From positions 1-46,015 of the forward strand of contig JAQXIM010000025.1 in NCBI GenBank assembly GCA_029007785.1: 46,015 bases of DNA, in the 5' to 3' direction. The notes under the pieces are model-generated. The model saw only the letters and a list, made by a program, of their open reading frames with translations, did no database searches and was not told the origin of the DNA. Of the stretch, positions 1 to 7,675 are shown one piece after another (the first letter of the stretch is position 1; every line of letters begins with the position of its first letter). The position numbers and the translations under genes were made by a program. This DNA comes from Clostridiales bacterium. GTDB lineage: Bacteria > Bacillota > Clostridia > Lachnospirales > Lachnospiraceae.

Positions 1-1
1 C

Positions 2-859
2 ACATTGGCTCATCATTTCGGTGCTTATTATGAAATGTTCAGCCGCGATATCTCCCGTATGAAGGATATTCGAGAAAGAATGAACGAATGCCCGCTGGGT
101 GCCGGCGCACTGGCAGGTACCACCTATCCTCTGGATCGCGAATACACCGCAGAGCTTCTGGGATTCCGTTGTGCTACTGCCAACAGTATGGATTCCGTTT
201 CTGACCGGGATTATCTGCTGGAACTCCTCAGTGCCCTTTCCATCATTATGATGCACCTGAGCCGTTTCTCCGAAGAAATTATTCTTTGGAATTCCAATGA
301 GTATCAGTTCGTGGAACTGGATGACGGCTACAGTACCGGCAGCAGTATCATGCCTCAGAAAAAGAACCCGGATATCGCTGAACTGGTACGCGGAAAGACA
401 GGCCGTGTTTACGGTACCCTTATGGCTCTTCTGACCACGATGAAGGGACTGCCTCTGGCATACAATAAAGATATGCAGGAAGATAAAGAAGGAGTTTTCG
501 ACGCCATTGATACGGTTGAAAACTGCCTGACCCTCTTCAACGGCATGATTGATACCATGCGATTCAACAAACCGGTAATGGCCAAGAGTGCCATGAACGG
601 ATTTACCAATGCAACAGACGCTGCCGATTATCTGGTAAATCACGGCGTTCCTTTCCGGGATGCCCACGGTATTATCGGCCAGCTGGTTCTCACCTGCCTG
701 GAAAAGAACCTGTCCCTGGATGAACTTCCCCTGGCTGATTATCAGGCCATCTGCCCTGTTTTCCAGGAAGACATCTATGATGCCATCAGTTTGAAAACCT
801 GTGTGGAAAAACGTATGACAAAGGGAGCGCCTGGTGCTCTCATTGCCGAAGGAAAATAA
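2..859 (+). CDS. argH: Argininosuccinate lyase, C-terminal part (cut by window edge)
   Basis: Argininosuccinate lyase releases arginine and fumarate in the last step of arginine biosynthesis (cytosolic, homotetrameric family). The frame is already open at base 2, so the 5' end lies outside the window and 285 residues are visible; the family is usually about 460 residues. The superfamily signature [12 protein letters not shown] lies at nt 338-373 and marks the flexible catalytic loop. The C-terminus is complete. The next gene is convergent, and a two-sided terminator follows. A TTG at base 5 is not a credible start, because the family sequence continues upstream of it. Confidence 0.95.
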   Translation, partial: TLAHHFGAYYEMFSRDISRMKDIRERMNECPLGAGALAGTTYPLDREYTAELLGFRCATANSMDSVSDRDYLLELLSALSIIMMHLSRFSEEIILWNSNEYQFVELDDGYSTGSSIMPQKKNPDIAELVRGKTGRVYGTLMALLTTMKGLPLAYNKDMQEDKEGVFDAIDTVENCLTLFNGMIDTMRFNKPVMAKSAMNGFTNATDAADYLVNHGVPFRDAHGIIGQLVLTCLEKNLSLDELPLADYQAICPVFQEDIYDAISLKTCVEKRMTKGAPGALIAEGK

Positions 860-860
860 A

Positions 861-902
861 CCGGAAGGTTTTATGCAATAGGAAAGGAGTTTCCTGTTGC
901 AT
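861..902. repeat. Dispersed hairpin repeat, family 1, short copy
   Basis: Contains GCAATAGGAAAGGAGTTTCC followed by TGTTGC, an inverted repeat also present at 15217-15247, 35249-35279 and 42056-42083. Similarity to the long copies extends left through CCGGAAGGTTTTAT. It lies immediately outside the terminator of the leftward yigZ gene, the same arrangement as the other copies. Confidence 0.75.
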
Positions 903-903
903 G

Positions 904-947
904 AAAAAAGTGGTGCTGTACGACTTTTCGTACAATACCACTTTTTT
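904..947. terminator. Bidirectional intrinsic terminator between argH and yigZ
   Basis: AAAAAAGTGGT at 904-914 pairs with ACCACTTTTTT at 937-947; an inner stem TGTACGA/TCGTACA is also present. U-runs occur on both strands, so it can serve argH (+) and yigZ (-). Confidence 0.85.
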
Positions 948-989
948 CGCTTTACCGGTTCCAGTTATATGTTTTCGTCTTTTCTCTAT

Positions 990-1640
990 TCAGAACAGGA
1001 TAAACTCTTTATCCAGAATCGCATATTTCTGCTCTCCCAAGTCTTCAATCTCTGTTTTTCCGTTGGTTGCCTCGGTAATCTCTGCACAAAAACGCCGGGC
1101 TTCCTCCTCCGGAACGAGATAAGTCAGCTTTACAATATCGGAATATTCACTGTCCAGGGATTGATATCCTCGATTCCCTGCAATATACTGAATCTTTCCA
1201 ATGGTACTGTAATCGCAGACGAACTGAAGCTTCCGACCTGGAATCTGTTCCAGGATAATACTGTTGTCCAGCCCTTCCCTGGCAGCCTTTCCGTATGCTC
1301 TTACAAGACCGCCCGTTCCCAGCAGTACGCCTCCGAAATATCGGGTAACCACAACGCAGGCATTATGTACATCGGAACCCAGGAGAACATCGAGAATTGG
1401 CCTTCCTGCTGTTCCGCTGGGTTCTCCATCATCACTGCATCGGCTGATTTCATTCTTATCTCCCAGTACATAAGCAGAACAATGATGGCGGGCATCCCAG
1501 TATTTTTTCCGGATTTTCTCCAGGAACGCAGCAACGTCTTCTTCCGATTCCACCGAAGCTACATTGGCAAGAAAACGGGATTTTTTCTCGACAATCTCTC
1601 CTTCACCGCCCTCATAAACAATATTGATATGATTCGCCAT
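990..1640 (-). CDS. yigZ: YigZ/IMPACT family protein
   Basis: A 216-residue protein of the YigZ (YvyE)/IMPACT family, whose bacterial role is not settled; eukaryotic IMPACT members modulate translation-stress signalling. Visible family features are the N-terminal KKSRFLA stretch, the core motif HHCSAYVLGD with SDDGEPSGTAGRP at about residues 52-80, and VVTRYFGGVLLGTGGL. The length is normal for the two-domain family (N-terminal UPF0029 fold plus C-terminal ferredoxin-like domain). The start is supported by AAGGAG eight bases upstream of the ATG. It is convergent with argH, and no operon partner is visible. Confidence 0.92.
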   Translation of the reverse strand: MANHINIVYEGGEGEIVEKKSRFLANVASVESEEDVAAFLEKIRKKYWDARHHCSAYVLGDKNEISRCSDDGEPSGTAGRPILDVLLGSDVHNACVVVTRYFGGVLLGTGGLVRAYGKAAREGLDNSIILEQIPGRKLQFVCDYSTIGKIQYIAGNRGYQSLDSEYSDIVKLTYLVPEEEARRFCAEITEATNGKTEIEDLGEQKYAILDKEFILF

Positions 1641-1985
1641 CTCTCTGCTCCTTATCCGGGTCCCAATTCCTGCTTTGCTTCTCTGTTCCGGTCTTCAAAG
1701 AGTCTTCTATACCATACAAAATGAAGCTGAATCTGAAAAACCATCTTCAGTACAACCGACATCCCTGTCCAAAAGAACCCTGTCTGAAAATATTCGAAAT
1801 AAGTGTATCAAAAAAAGCAAGAGGATACAAGAAGGAAAAACATTCCAGGGGCAGATGACAAAACGTTCCGGGGGCAGAATGCAGATTCGTATGGCAGCGA
1901 CCCGAATTTTGCCCAATATTCCTTCCTATTTTCTTAAAATCTTCTTATTTTTTATCGTCCTATCAGGAAGCCATTTATATTTCCC
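1641..1985. other. Intergenic region, no gene seen
   Basis: This is the divergent spacer between yigZ and the penicillin-binding protein gene. The short open frames here have no ribosome-binding site and no family resemblance. It should hold the yigZ promoter, but I do not see a convincing one. Confidence 0.6.
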
Positions 1986-2014
1986 TTTATTTCTCATCGG
2001 GCATCTGATATAAT
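1986..2014 (+). promoter_or_regulatory. Candidate sigma-A promoter of the penicillin-binding protein gene
   Basis: A perfect -10 TATAAT lies at 2009-2014, with a weak -35 TTTATT at 1986-1991 and a 17-base spacer. The predicted transcript starts just before the GGGGTCA hairpin of the leader, leaving a long 5' UTR of about 175 bases. Confidence 0.5.
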
Positions 2015-2020
2015 AAGCTC

Positions 2021-2125
2021 GGGGTCATGAATTATTTTGACCCCTTAATCACTCCTATTTCTCTCCCACCATTGAGAATAGGACCCCCTTCGAAGCTGCC
2101 TGCCGGAAGCCTTTTGGTACTCCGG
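2021..2125 (+). promoter_or_regulatory. Structured 5' leader with two hairpins
   Basis: GGGGTCA (2021-2027) pairs with TGACCCC (2038-2044). CCGGAAGCC (2103-2111) pairs through TTTT with GGTACTCCGG (2116-2125). Further G/C-rich segments lie between them and the start codon. I do not recognise a known riboswitch class, and no U-run follows either hairpin. It may be a leader RNA that controls the downstream cell-wall gene. Confidence 0.4.
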
Positions 2126-2197
2126 TTAATCATTTGGCGACACGAAGTAATTCAGTCCGGGGTTTCATTTTACCGGCTGATACCTGGAGGAATGACT

Positions 2198-4906
2198 ATG
2201 AATTTTGGAAAAAAAGGAATCCAAAAGAAACAGCAGAGACTTCAGTCCAAGCACAGAAAGATTCGCAACAAGTCCTTTCTGTCGGCCTTCAAAGTTTTTC
2301 TGTTTCTTATGATTCTGATCTGTTTTGTTGGTACAGCTGCCGGCTTCGGCATTGTTAAGGGTATTATCGACCAATCCCCCGATATGAGTACCGTAGATGT
2401 ATCCCCCCAGGGAATCTCCACCTGTGTCTATGATGCAGATGGCAATCTGATTCAGACTCTGGTAACCTCCGGTTCCAACCGAGATCCTGTTACCTATGAT
2501 CAGATTCCGGAGAATCTCATCGATGCATTTGTAGCCATTGAAGACTCGCGTTTCTGGGTTCACCATGGTGTTGATCTTCGGGGAATGTTCCGTGCTGCTG
2601 CCATTGGTATCCGAAGCGGATTCCGCAGCACCCAGGGTGCCAGTACCATTACCCAGCAGCTGATCAAAAACAATGTCTTTGAAGGCGGCGCGGAATCCAG
2701 TCTTGGCGCCAAAGTGGTCCGAAAGATTCAGGAACAATTTCTGGCCATGGAACTGGAAAAGACCATGTCCAAGCAGGATATCATGGAAAACTACCTGAAC
2801 ACTATCAATCTGGGAGCCAACTGCCTGGGAGTTCAGACAGCTGCCCGCCGCTATTTCGATAAGGATGTCAGCCAGCTGACTCTTTCGGAATGTGCTGTCA
2901 TTGCCGGTATTACCCAGAATCCTGTCGGATATAATCCCATTACCCATCCGGATAAAAATGCAGAAAAACGCATGGTTATCCTGTCTTATATGAAAGAACA
3001 GGGATACATTACGGAGGAAGAGGAAGCCGAAGCACTGAATGATCCGGTTTATGACCGAATCCAGGAAATCAACAACAAGTACGAAGAAGAGGACGACAGC
3101 CCTTATTCCTATTTCATCGATCGACTGATTACCGAAGTTCTGGACGACCTTCAGACAAAGTGTAATTACAGTCAGGCTCAGGCATACAGTCTTCTTTACA
3201 GCGGCGGCCTGGAAATCTATACGACGCAGGATCCGGAGATACAGAGTATCGTAGATGAAGAAATTTCCAATCCGGAAAATTATGCCAATGTCAGCAACAA
3301 ATACTCTTTCACCTATTCTCTGATCCTATCCCGAAACGGCGAGGCCGTGTATTATTCGGAAACTGATATAAAAAATTATCTGGGAAAAAACCAACTGGAT
3401 TATAATACGGAGGACGAGATTCAAACTGTCGTGGACCAGTTCCGGGAATCTATCCTGGAACCCGGAGACGAAATTCTCTCAGAAAATGTTTCCACGACCC
3501 TTCAGCCCCAGGCATCCATCGTCTTCATGGAACAGGGTACGGGTCAGGTAAAAGCCATCAGCGGAGGCCGAGGCGAAAAAACGACCAGCCTTTCCTTGAA
3601 TCGTGCAACCAGTACCCGCCGTTCTCCCGGTTCTACTTTCAAGGTTCTGACGGCCTTTGCCCCCGCTCTGGATTCCTGCGGCGGTACACTGGCCAGCACC
3701 TATTATGATGAACCCTATACCGACGAGAACACCGGAAAATCCTTCCGCAACTGGTGGGGCAGTTCCGTTTATGCAGGATATTCCAATATCCGCCAGGGTA
3801 TTGTTTATTCCATGAACATTGTAGCAGTAAAAACCTTAATGGATACCGTTACCCCCAGAACCGGTTATGAATATGCTCTGGATTTTGGTTTCAATACCCT
3901 GTATGAGAAAAAGGATGTCAATGGACAGATCTTTACAGATATTCAACCTTCCCTTGCCCTTGGCGGACTGACAGACGGTGTTACCAATCTTCAGCTGACA
4001 GCTGCTTATGCCACCATCGCCAACAAAGGAACTTACACGGAACCCATTTTTTACACAAAAATTGTCGATCACAATGGAAATGTGCTGATTGACAATACCC
4101 CGGAACAACATCAGGTTCTGAAAGAAACAACTGCTTTTCTGCTTACAGATGCCATGGCCGATTCCATGAAGCATTCCAGTATGTTTGGTCTCTTCAGTGC
4201 CACAAGCTCTGCTGCTGCTCTGAATAATATGAGTGCTGCCGGAAAGAGTGGTACCTCCACCGGCAAGACGGACCTCTGGTTTGTAGGATACACTCCCTAC
4301 TATACCATGGGAATCTGGAGCGGCTTCGATGACAATACGGCGATGGATGGAAATGAAGGCTCATCCTCCTACCATAAACTCATCTGGAAAAAGATCATGG
4401 ATCGGGTCGATCAGGAAAAACATCTCTACAACAGAGAATTCGAAGTTCCGGAAAACATTGTAATCTGTACGATCTGTTCCAAATCCGGAAAACTTGCCCG
4501 GAGCGGAGTATGCAGCTGCGATGAACGGAACGGATACAATGCAGTTTATTCCGAATACTTTGAAAAAGGTACGGAACCCACCGAATACTGTGATCTTCAT
4601 TACACTGTCACTGTCTGTGAGGAATCCGGACAGAAGGCTGGAGAGTTTTGTCCTACCACCAAGACCATGGTTGCCCTGAAACTTCCGAATGAAACAACGG
4701 GAGGAACCCAGGACAGCGAATACGCCCATACGGTTTCCCAGCCCTGTTCCCTTCATTTGACACCCCTTCCTCCGGAAAGTGAAACGCCGGATGAAAGCAG
4801 TACTTCCGAGGAACCTCAGCCCACAAATCCCGACGATCCTCAGAATTCCACTTCTCCGGCAAATGAATCAAAAGAACCGGAAGAACCTGTGGAGGATCAT
4901 CAATAA
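2198..4906 (+). CDS. Class A penicillin-binding protein (glycosyltransferase/transpeptidase)
   Basis: Bifunctional peptidoglycan synthase anchored in the membrane. The ATG at 2198 is chosen because GGAGG at 2186-2190 is seven bases away; the ATG at 2192 would be one base away. This gives 902 residues. A Lys/Arg-rich cytoplasmic tail is followed by one membrane segment at about residues 28-50. The GT51 domain has EDSRFWVHHG (about 114) and QGASTITQQLIKN (about 146). The transpeptidase domain has the SxxK motif with Ser479 and Lys482, SMN near 538, and KSGTSTG near 683. The last ~60 residues are a Pro/Glu/Ser/Thr-rich tail, probably disordered outside the cell. It stands alone with its own leader and terminator. 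Confidence 0.95.
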   Translation: MNFGKKGIQKKQQRLQSKHRKIRNKSFLSAFKVFLFLMILICFVGTAAGFGIVKGIIDQSPDMSTVDVSPQGISTCVYDADGNLIQTLVTSGSNRDPVTYDQIPENLIDAFVAIEDSRFWVHHGVDLRGMFRAAAIGIRSGFRSTQGASTITQQLIKNNVFEGGAESSLGAKVVRKIQEQFLAMELEKTMSKQDIMENYLNTINLGANCLGVQTAARRYFDKDVSQLTLSECAVIAGITQNPVGYNPITHPDKNAEKRMVILSYMKEQGYITEEEEAEALNDPVYDRIQEINNKYEEEDDSPYSYFIDRLITEVLDDLQTKCNYSQAQAYSLLYSGGLEIYTTQDPEIQSIVDEEISNPENYANVSNKYSFTYSLILSRNGEAVYYSETDIKNYLGKNQLDYNTEDEIQTVVDQFRESILEPGDEILSENVSTTLQPQASIVFMEQGTGQVKAISGGRGEKTTSLSLNRATSTRRSPGSTFKVLTAFAPALDSCGGTLASTYYDEPYTDENTGKSFRNWWGSSVYAGYSNIRQGIVYSMNIVAVKTLMDTVTPRTGYEYALDFGFNTLYEKKDVNGQIFTDIQPSLALGGLTDGVTNLQLTAAYATIANKGTYTEPIFYTKIVDHNGNVLIDNTPEQHQVLKETTAFLLTDAMADSMKHSSMFGLFSATSSAAALNNMSAAGKSGTSTGKTDLWFVGYTPYYTMGIWSGFDDNTAMDGNEGSSSYHKLIWKKIMDRVDQEKHLYNREFEVPENIVICTICSKSGKLARSGVCSCDERNGYNAVYSEYFEKGTEPTEYCDLHYTVTVCEESGQKAGEFCPTTKTMVALKLPNETTGGTQDSEYAHTVSQPCSLHLTPLPPESETPDESSTSEEPQPTNPDDPQNSTSPANESKEPEEPVEDHQ

Positions 4907-4920
4907 ATTAATGCAATAAC

Positions 4921-4976
4921 AAGAGCCTGCAAAGAAAAGGTTCCCCATGAATCTTCTCTTCTTTGCAGGCTCTTTT
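4921..4976. terminator. Bidirectional terminator after the penicillin-binding protein gene
   Basis: A 16-base stem, AAGAGCCTGCAAAGAA against TTCTTTGCAGGCTCTT, ends in a T-run on the + strand and has an A-run on the other side. It separates this gene from the convergent spoVAE. Confidence 0.85.
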
Positions 4977-5007
4977 CTTATCCCCTGTAAAACGGTATTC
5001 TGTCCTT

Positions 5008-5364
5008 CTATTCTTTCATCTTGGGCTGAAAAAACAAAGATGCCAGATATCCAAAAACAAGGGCACCGGTAATACCGGCTGCACTGGCAGTCAGACCTCC
5101 TGTAAAGACTCCCAGAAACCCTTTCTCCCCAATGCCTTCCATCACGCCCTTCCACAGGGTATTTCCAAAGCCAAGAAGGGGAACTGCCGCACCGGCACCG
5201 GCCCAATCCAAAAAGGGTTGATACAAACCAAGAGCACCAAGAATGGTTCCGGAGACAACCAGACCTACCATGATACGCCCCGGCATCCACTTTGTCTTAT
5301 CCATAAAGATCTGAATCACAAAGCAGATTGCTCCGCCCACTAAAAAAGCTTTCACGTAATCCAT
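5008..5364 (-). CDS. spoVAE: Stage V sporulation protein AE (SpoVAEB type)
   Basis: Small, very hydrophobic protein of the SpoVA channel, which moves Ca-dipicolinate into the forespore and out at germination (family knowledge). The start MDYVKAF at 5364 is chosen because GGAAG lies about seven bases upstream; a GTG six codons earlier would cover that site. This gives 118 residues with three to four membrane segments, and the pattern GAICFVIQIFMDKTKWMPGRIMV is typical of the family (nt 5270-5340). It lies 95 bases downstream of spoVAD. The usual spoVAC partner is not adjacent. Confidence 0.9.
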   Translation of the reverse strand: MDYVKAFLVGGAICFVIQIFMDKTKWMPGRIMVGLVVSGTILGALGLYQPFLDWAGAGAAVPLLGFGNTLWKGVMEGIGEKGFLGVFTGGLTASAAGITGALVFGYLASLFFQPKMKE

Positions 5365-5459
5365 ATCGATTCTTCCTTCCACAGATTTTTATCATCTTTC
5401 CTGTTTCTGATTTCCTTCTATATTCTCTCCGTCTGCTGAAATGAATATGCTCTTCGATT

Positions 5460-6461
5460 TCACATTTTTTCCAGCATCACTCCATGAGCAATTCCCGGTA
5501 CAGACTGTCCCTCATTGAAACTCACGGGAGAAAGCAAAGCACCGGTCGGAACAAAGAGAATTCTTTTCCATTTACCCGACTGCATCATGGGAAGAATATA
5601 ACTGCAAAGAACAGCCGCCGAACAGCCGCAGCCGCTTCCGCCAGCATGAGTATCCTGTTTTTCCGCATCAAAAATTTCGATACCGCAGTCCCGATGAAAT
5701 CCTTCGATGGAAACTCCTTCTTCCTTCAGCAAATCAATCAGTGCTTTTTGTCCCACTGTTCCCAGATCCCCCGTGAAAATCCAGTCGTAATAATCCGGTG
5801 TAATATCAAAATCAATCAGGTTCTGCATAATCAGATCGGCCGCTGCCGGCGCCATGGCAGCCCCCATATTCATGGAGTCTTTAATGCCGAGATCCACAAT
5901 CTTCCCTGTGGTGATTCCCGTAATTTTAATACCGTCTCCCCCTCTGCCAAGAATGACTGCACCGGCTCCCGTCACCGTCCAGGATGCACAGCTGGGTCTT
6001 TGATTGCCGTATTCCAGTGGGAAACGAAATTGTTTTTCCGCTGAAGCAAAATGACTGGAGGCCAGACACATGACATAGGGAGCATATCCGGCTGCCACCG
6101 TCATGGAACCCAGATTCAGGCTCTCTCCCATGGTGGAGCAGGCTCCGTACAAACCAAAAAGGGGAATCTGCAGATTCATCAAGCCAAAAGATGTCGCAAT
6201 CAGCTGTCCCAGAAGATCGCCGGCAAAACAATATCGGATATCTTCTTTCGTTAAACCGGCATGCTCCAGAGCCAGCTCGGCTGCCTGGCTCTGAATGGCA
6301 CTTTCTGCCTCTTCCCAGTTATTTTTTCCAAAAAGAGGATCCTCCGAAACAAAATCAAAACGATCCCCCAAAGGACCTTCTCCTTCCTTTTTTCCCACAA
6401 CACAACCCGTTCCCAATATACAGGGGGGATTTTCAAACGCAATACTTGCTTTTCCTTTCAT
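5460..6461 (-). CDS. spoVAD: Stage V sporulation protein AD
   Basis: Thiolase-fold SpoVAD, a component of the dipicolinate channel complex that binds dipicolinic acid in the characterised Bacillus protein. The start at 6461 (MKGKASIAFENPP) has GAGGAGG nine bases upstream and gives 333 residues, the normal family length; a longer in-frame extension to 6575 lacks family similarity. Visible motifs are GTGCVVGKKEGEGPLG near residue 17, LYGACSTMGESL, and the C-terminal HAGGSGCGCSAAVLCSYI. It starts the spoVAD-spoVAE pair; the gene on its other side is divergent and unrelated to sporulation. Confidence 0.95.
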   Translation of the reverse strand: MKGKASIAFENPPCILGTGCVVGKKEGEGPLGDRFDFVSEDPLFGKNNWEEAESAIQSQAAELALEHAGLTKEDIRYCFAGDLLGQLIATSFGLMNLQIPLFGLYGACSTMGESLNLGSMTVAAGYAPYVMCLASSHFASAEKQFRFPLEYGNQRPSCASWTVTGAGAVILGRGGDGIKITGITTGKIVDLGIKDSMNMGAAMAPAAADLIMQNLIDFDITPDYYDWIFTGDLGTVGQKALIDLLKEEGVSIEGFHRDCGIEIFDAEKQDTHAGGSGCGCSAAVLCSYILPMMQSGKWKRILFVPTGALLSPVSFNEGQSVPGIAHGVMLEKM

Positions 6462-6484
6462 GATTCTTTGCCTCCTCTCCTGGT

Positions 6485-6515
6485 CATTATGGCATATTCC
6501 ATGGACTTTTATTCC
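6485..6515 (-). promoter_or_regulatory. Candidate forespore (sigma-G-like) promoter of spoVAD
   Basis: Read leftward, GGAATA (6515-6510) is followed after 18 bases by CATAATG (6491-6485), resembling the sigma-G consensus GAATA / CATnnTA. The predicted 5' UTR is short, so the assignment is tentative. Confidence 0.3.
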
Positions 6516-6570
6516 TTCCTCCATTGTCTGCCGAATACTTTCCTTCATTCTCACCAGGTACTTTCTGTTA

Positions 6571-6622
6571 AGCATTTTTTGAACATTTTCTTGTCAAGCA
6601 TTTTTGAACATTTTCTTTGACA
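6571..6622. repeat. Tandem 26-bp direct repeat over a -35 box
   Basis: Two adjacent near-identical 26-base units, 6571-6596 and 6597-6622, share AGCATTTTT(T)GAACATTTTCTT. The first ends in TTGTCA and the second in TTGACA, which is the -35 box of the downstream promoter. The position suggests a regulator or curvature site. Confidence 0.6.
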
Positions 6623-6645
6623 TTTGTTGTGTTCAATGTTACACT
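6617..6645 (+). promoter_or_regulatory. Promoter of the nucleotidyltransferase gene
   Basis: A consensus -35 TTGACA (6617-6622), a 17-base spacer and a -10 TACACT (6640-6645). Confidence 0.6.
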
Positions 6646-6728
6646 TGGTATTTGGGAAAGAAACCCATCAATTACGGATTGCTGCACAGCCGGTTGGCTC
6701 TCTCAATCCTGCACAATAGGAGATATCA

Positions 6729-7643
6729 ATGAACAAACCTTGTCTTGTTATCATGGCTGCCGGTATGGGCAGCCGATACGGCGGCCTCAAACAGATGGAT
6801 CCCATGGATGATCAGGGCCATATTATTATGGATTTTTCCATCCACGACGCCAGAGAAGCCGGATTTGAGAAAGTTATCTTTATTATCAAACGAGAGATGG
6901 AAGAGATCTTCCGAAAAACCATTGGAAACCGTGTAGAAGAAAGGATGGAAACGGCCTACGTATTCCAGGAACTGGAAGATCTGCCGGAAGGGATCCGCGT
7001 TCCGGAGGGCCGAGTAAAGCCCTGGGGAACAGCCCATGCTCTCCTTGCCTGCCGCCACATTGTGGACGGCCCCTTTGTTGCCATCAATGCCGACGATTAC
7101 TACGGAAAGCAGTCTTTCCGTGATCTCTTTGCCTATCTGTCTTCCCACGAGGATGACGATCAGTATCGTTTTGTCATGGGCGGTTACCATTTGATCAATA
7201 CACTGACAGACAACGGTCACGTTTCCAGAGGCGTCTGCACCACCGATGACAACGGTTATCTGACCGATATTACGGAACGAACCAAAATCATCAAGCTGGA
7301 TGGTCATCCGGCTTACACAGAAGATGACGGTGCCACCTGGAATATCCTTCCTGATCTGACACCGGTATCCATGAACATGTGGGGCTTCAGTACCGGTTTC
7401 CTGAAGGAAACAGAACAACGTTTTGAGAAGTTTCTCCGGGAAGCAATTCCTGAAAACCCGCTGAAATGCGAATATTATATTCCCTCGGTGGTCGATGAAC
7501 TGCTTCGGGAAAAGAAGGCCACTGTAAAAGTGATAGAGACACCAGACAAATGGTACGGCGTTACTTACAAGGCGGACAAGCCCATGGTAATGGAAGCCAT
7601 TGCCCGCATGGAACACGAAGGTCTTTATCCCCGCAATTTTTAA
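6729..7643 (+). CDS. Sugar-phosphate nucleotidyltransferase family protein
   Basis: A 304-residue nucleotidyltransferase of the NDP-sugar pyrophosphorylase type, expected to join an NTP to a sugar-1-phosphate; the sugar is not evident. The nucleotide-binding loop is GMGSRYGGLKQ (about residues 12-22), and KPWGTAHA (about 97) and NADDYYGK (about 118, metal/substrate region) follow. AGGAG lies six bases before the ATG. There is no hexapeptide-repeat C-terminal domain, so it is not a GlmU- or GlgC-like fusion. The next gene, an ABC-F protein 32 bases downstream, may be cotranscribed but has no obvious functional link. Confidence 0.85.
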   Translation: MNKPCLVIMAAGMGSRYGGLKQMDPMDDQGHIIMDFSIHDAREAGFEKVIFIIKREMEEIFRKTIGNRVEERMETAYVFQELEDLPEGIRVPEGRVKPWGTAHALLACRHIVDGPFVAINADDYYGKQSFRDLFAYLSSHEDDDQYRFVMGGYHLINTLTDNGHVSRGVCTTDDNGYLTDITERTKIIKLDGHPAYTEDDGATWNILPDLTPVSMNMWGFSTGFLKETEQRFEKFLREAIPENPLKCEYYIPSVVDELLREKKATVKVIETPDKWYGVTYKADKPMVMEAIARMEHEGLYPRNF

Positions 7644-7675
7644 ATATATCGGAGACATAGGAGGAATTCATCCAT

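Noticed and set aside
1675-2013. 112-codon rightward gene upstream of the penicillin-binding protein
   Set aside because: It has no ribosome-binding site and low-complexity codons, and it covers the promoter region.
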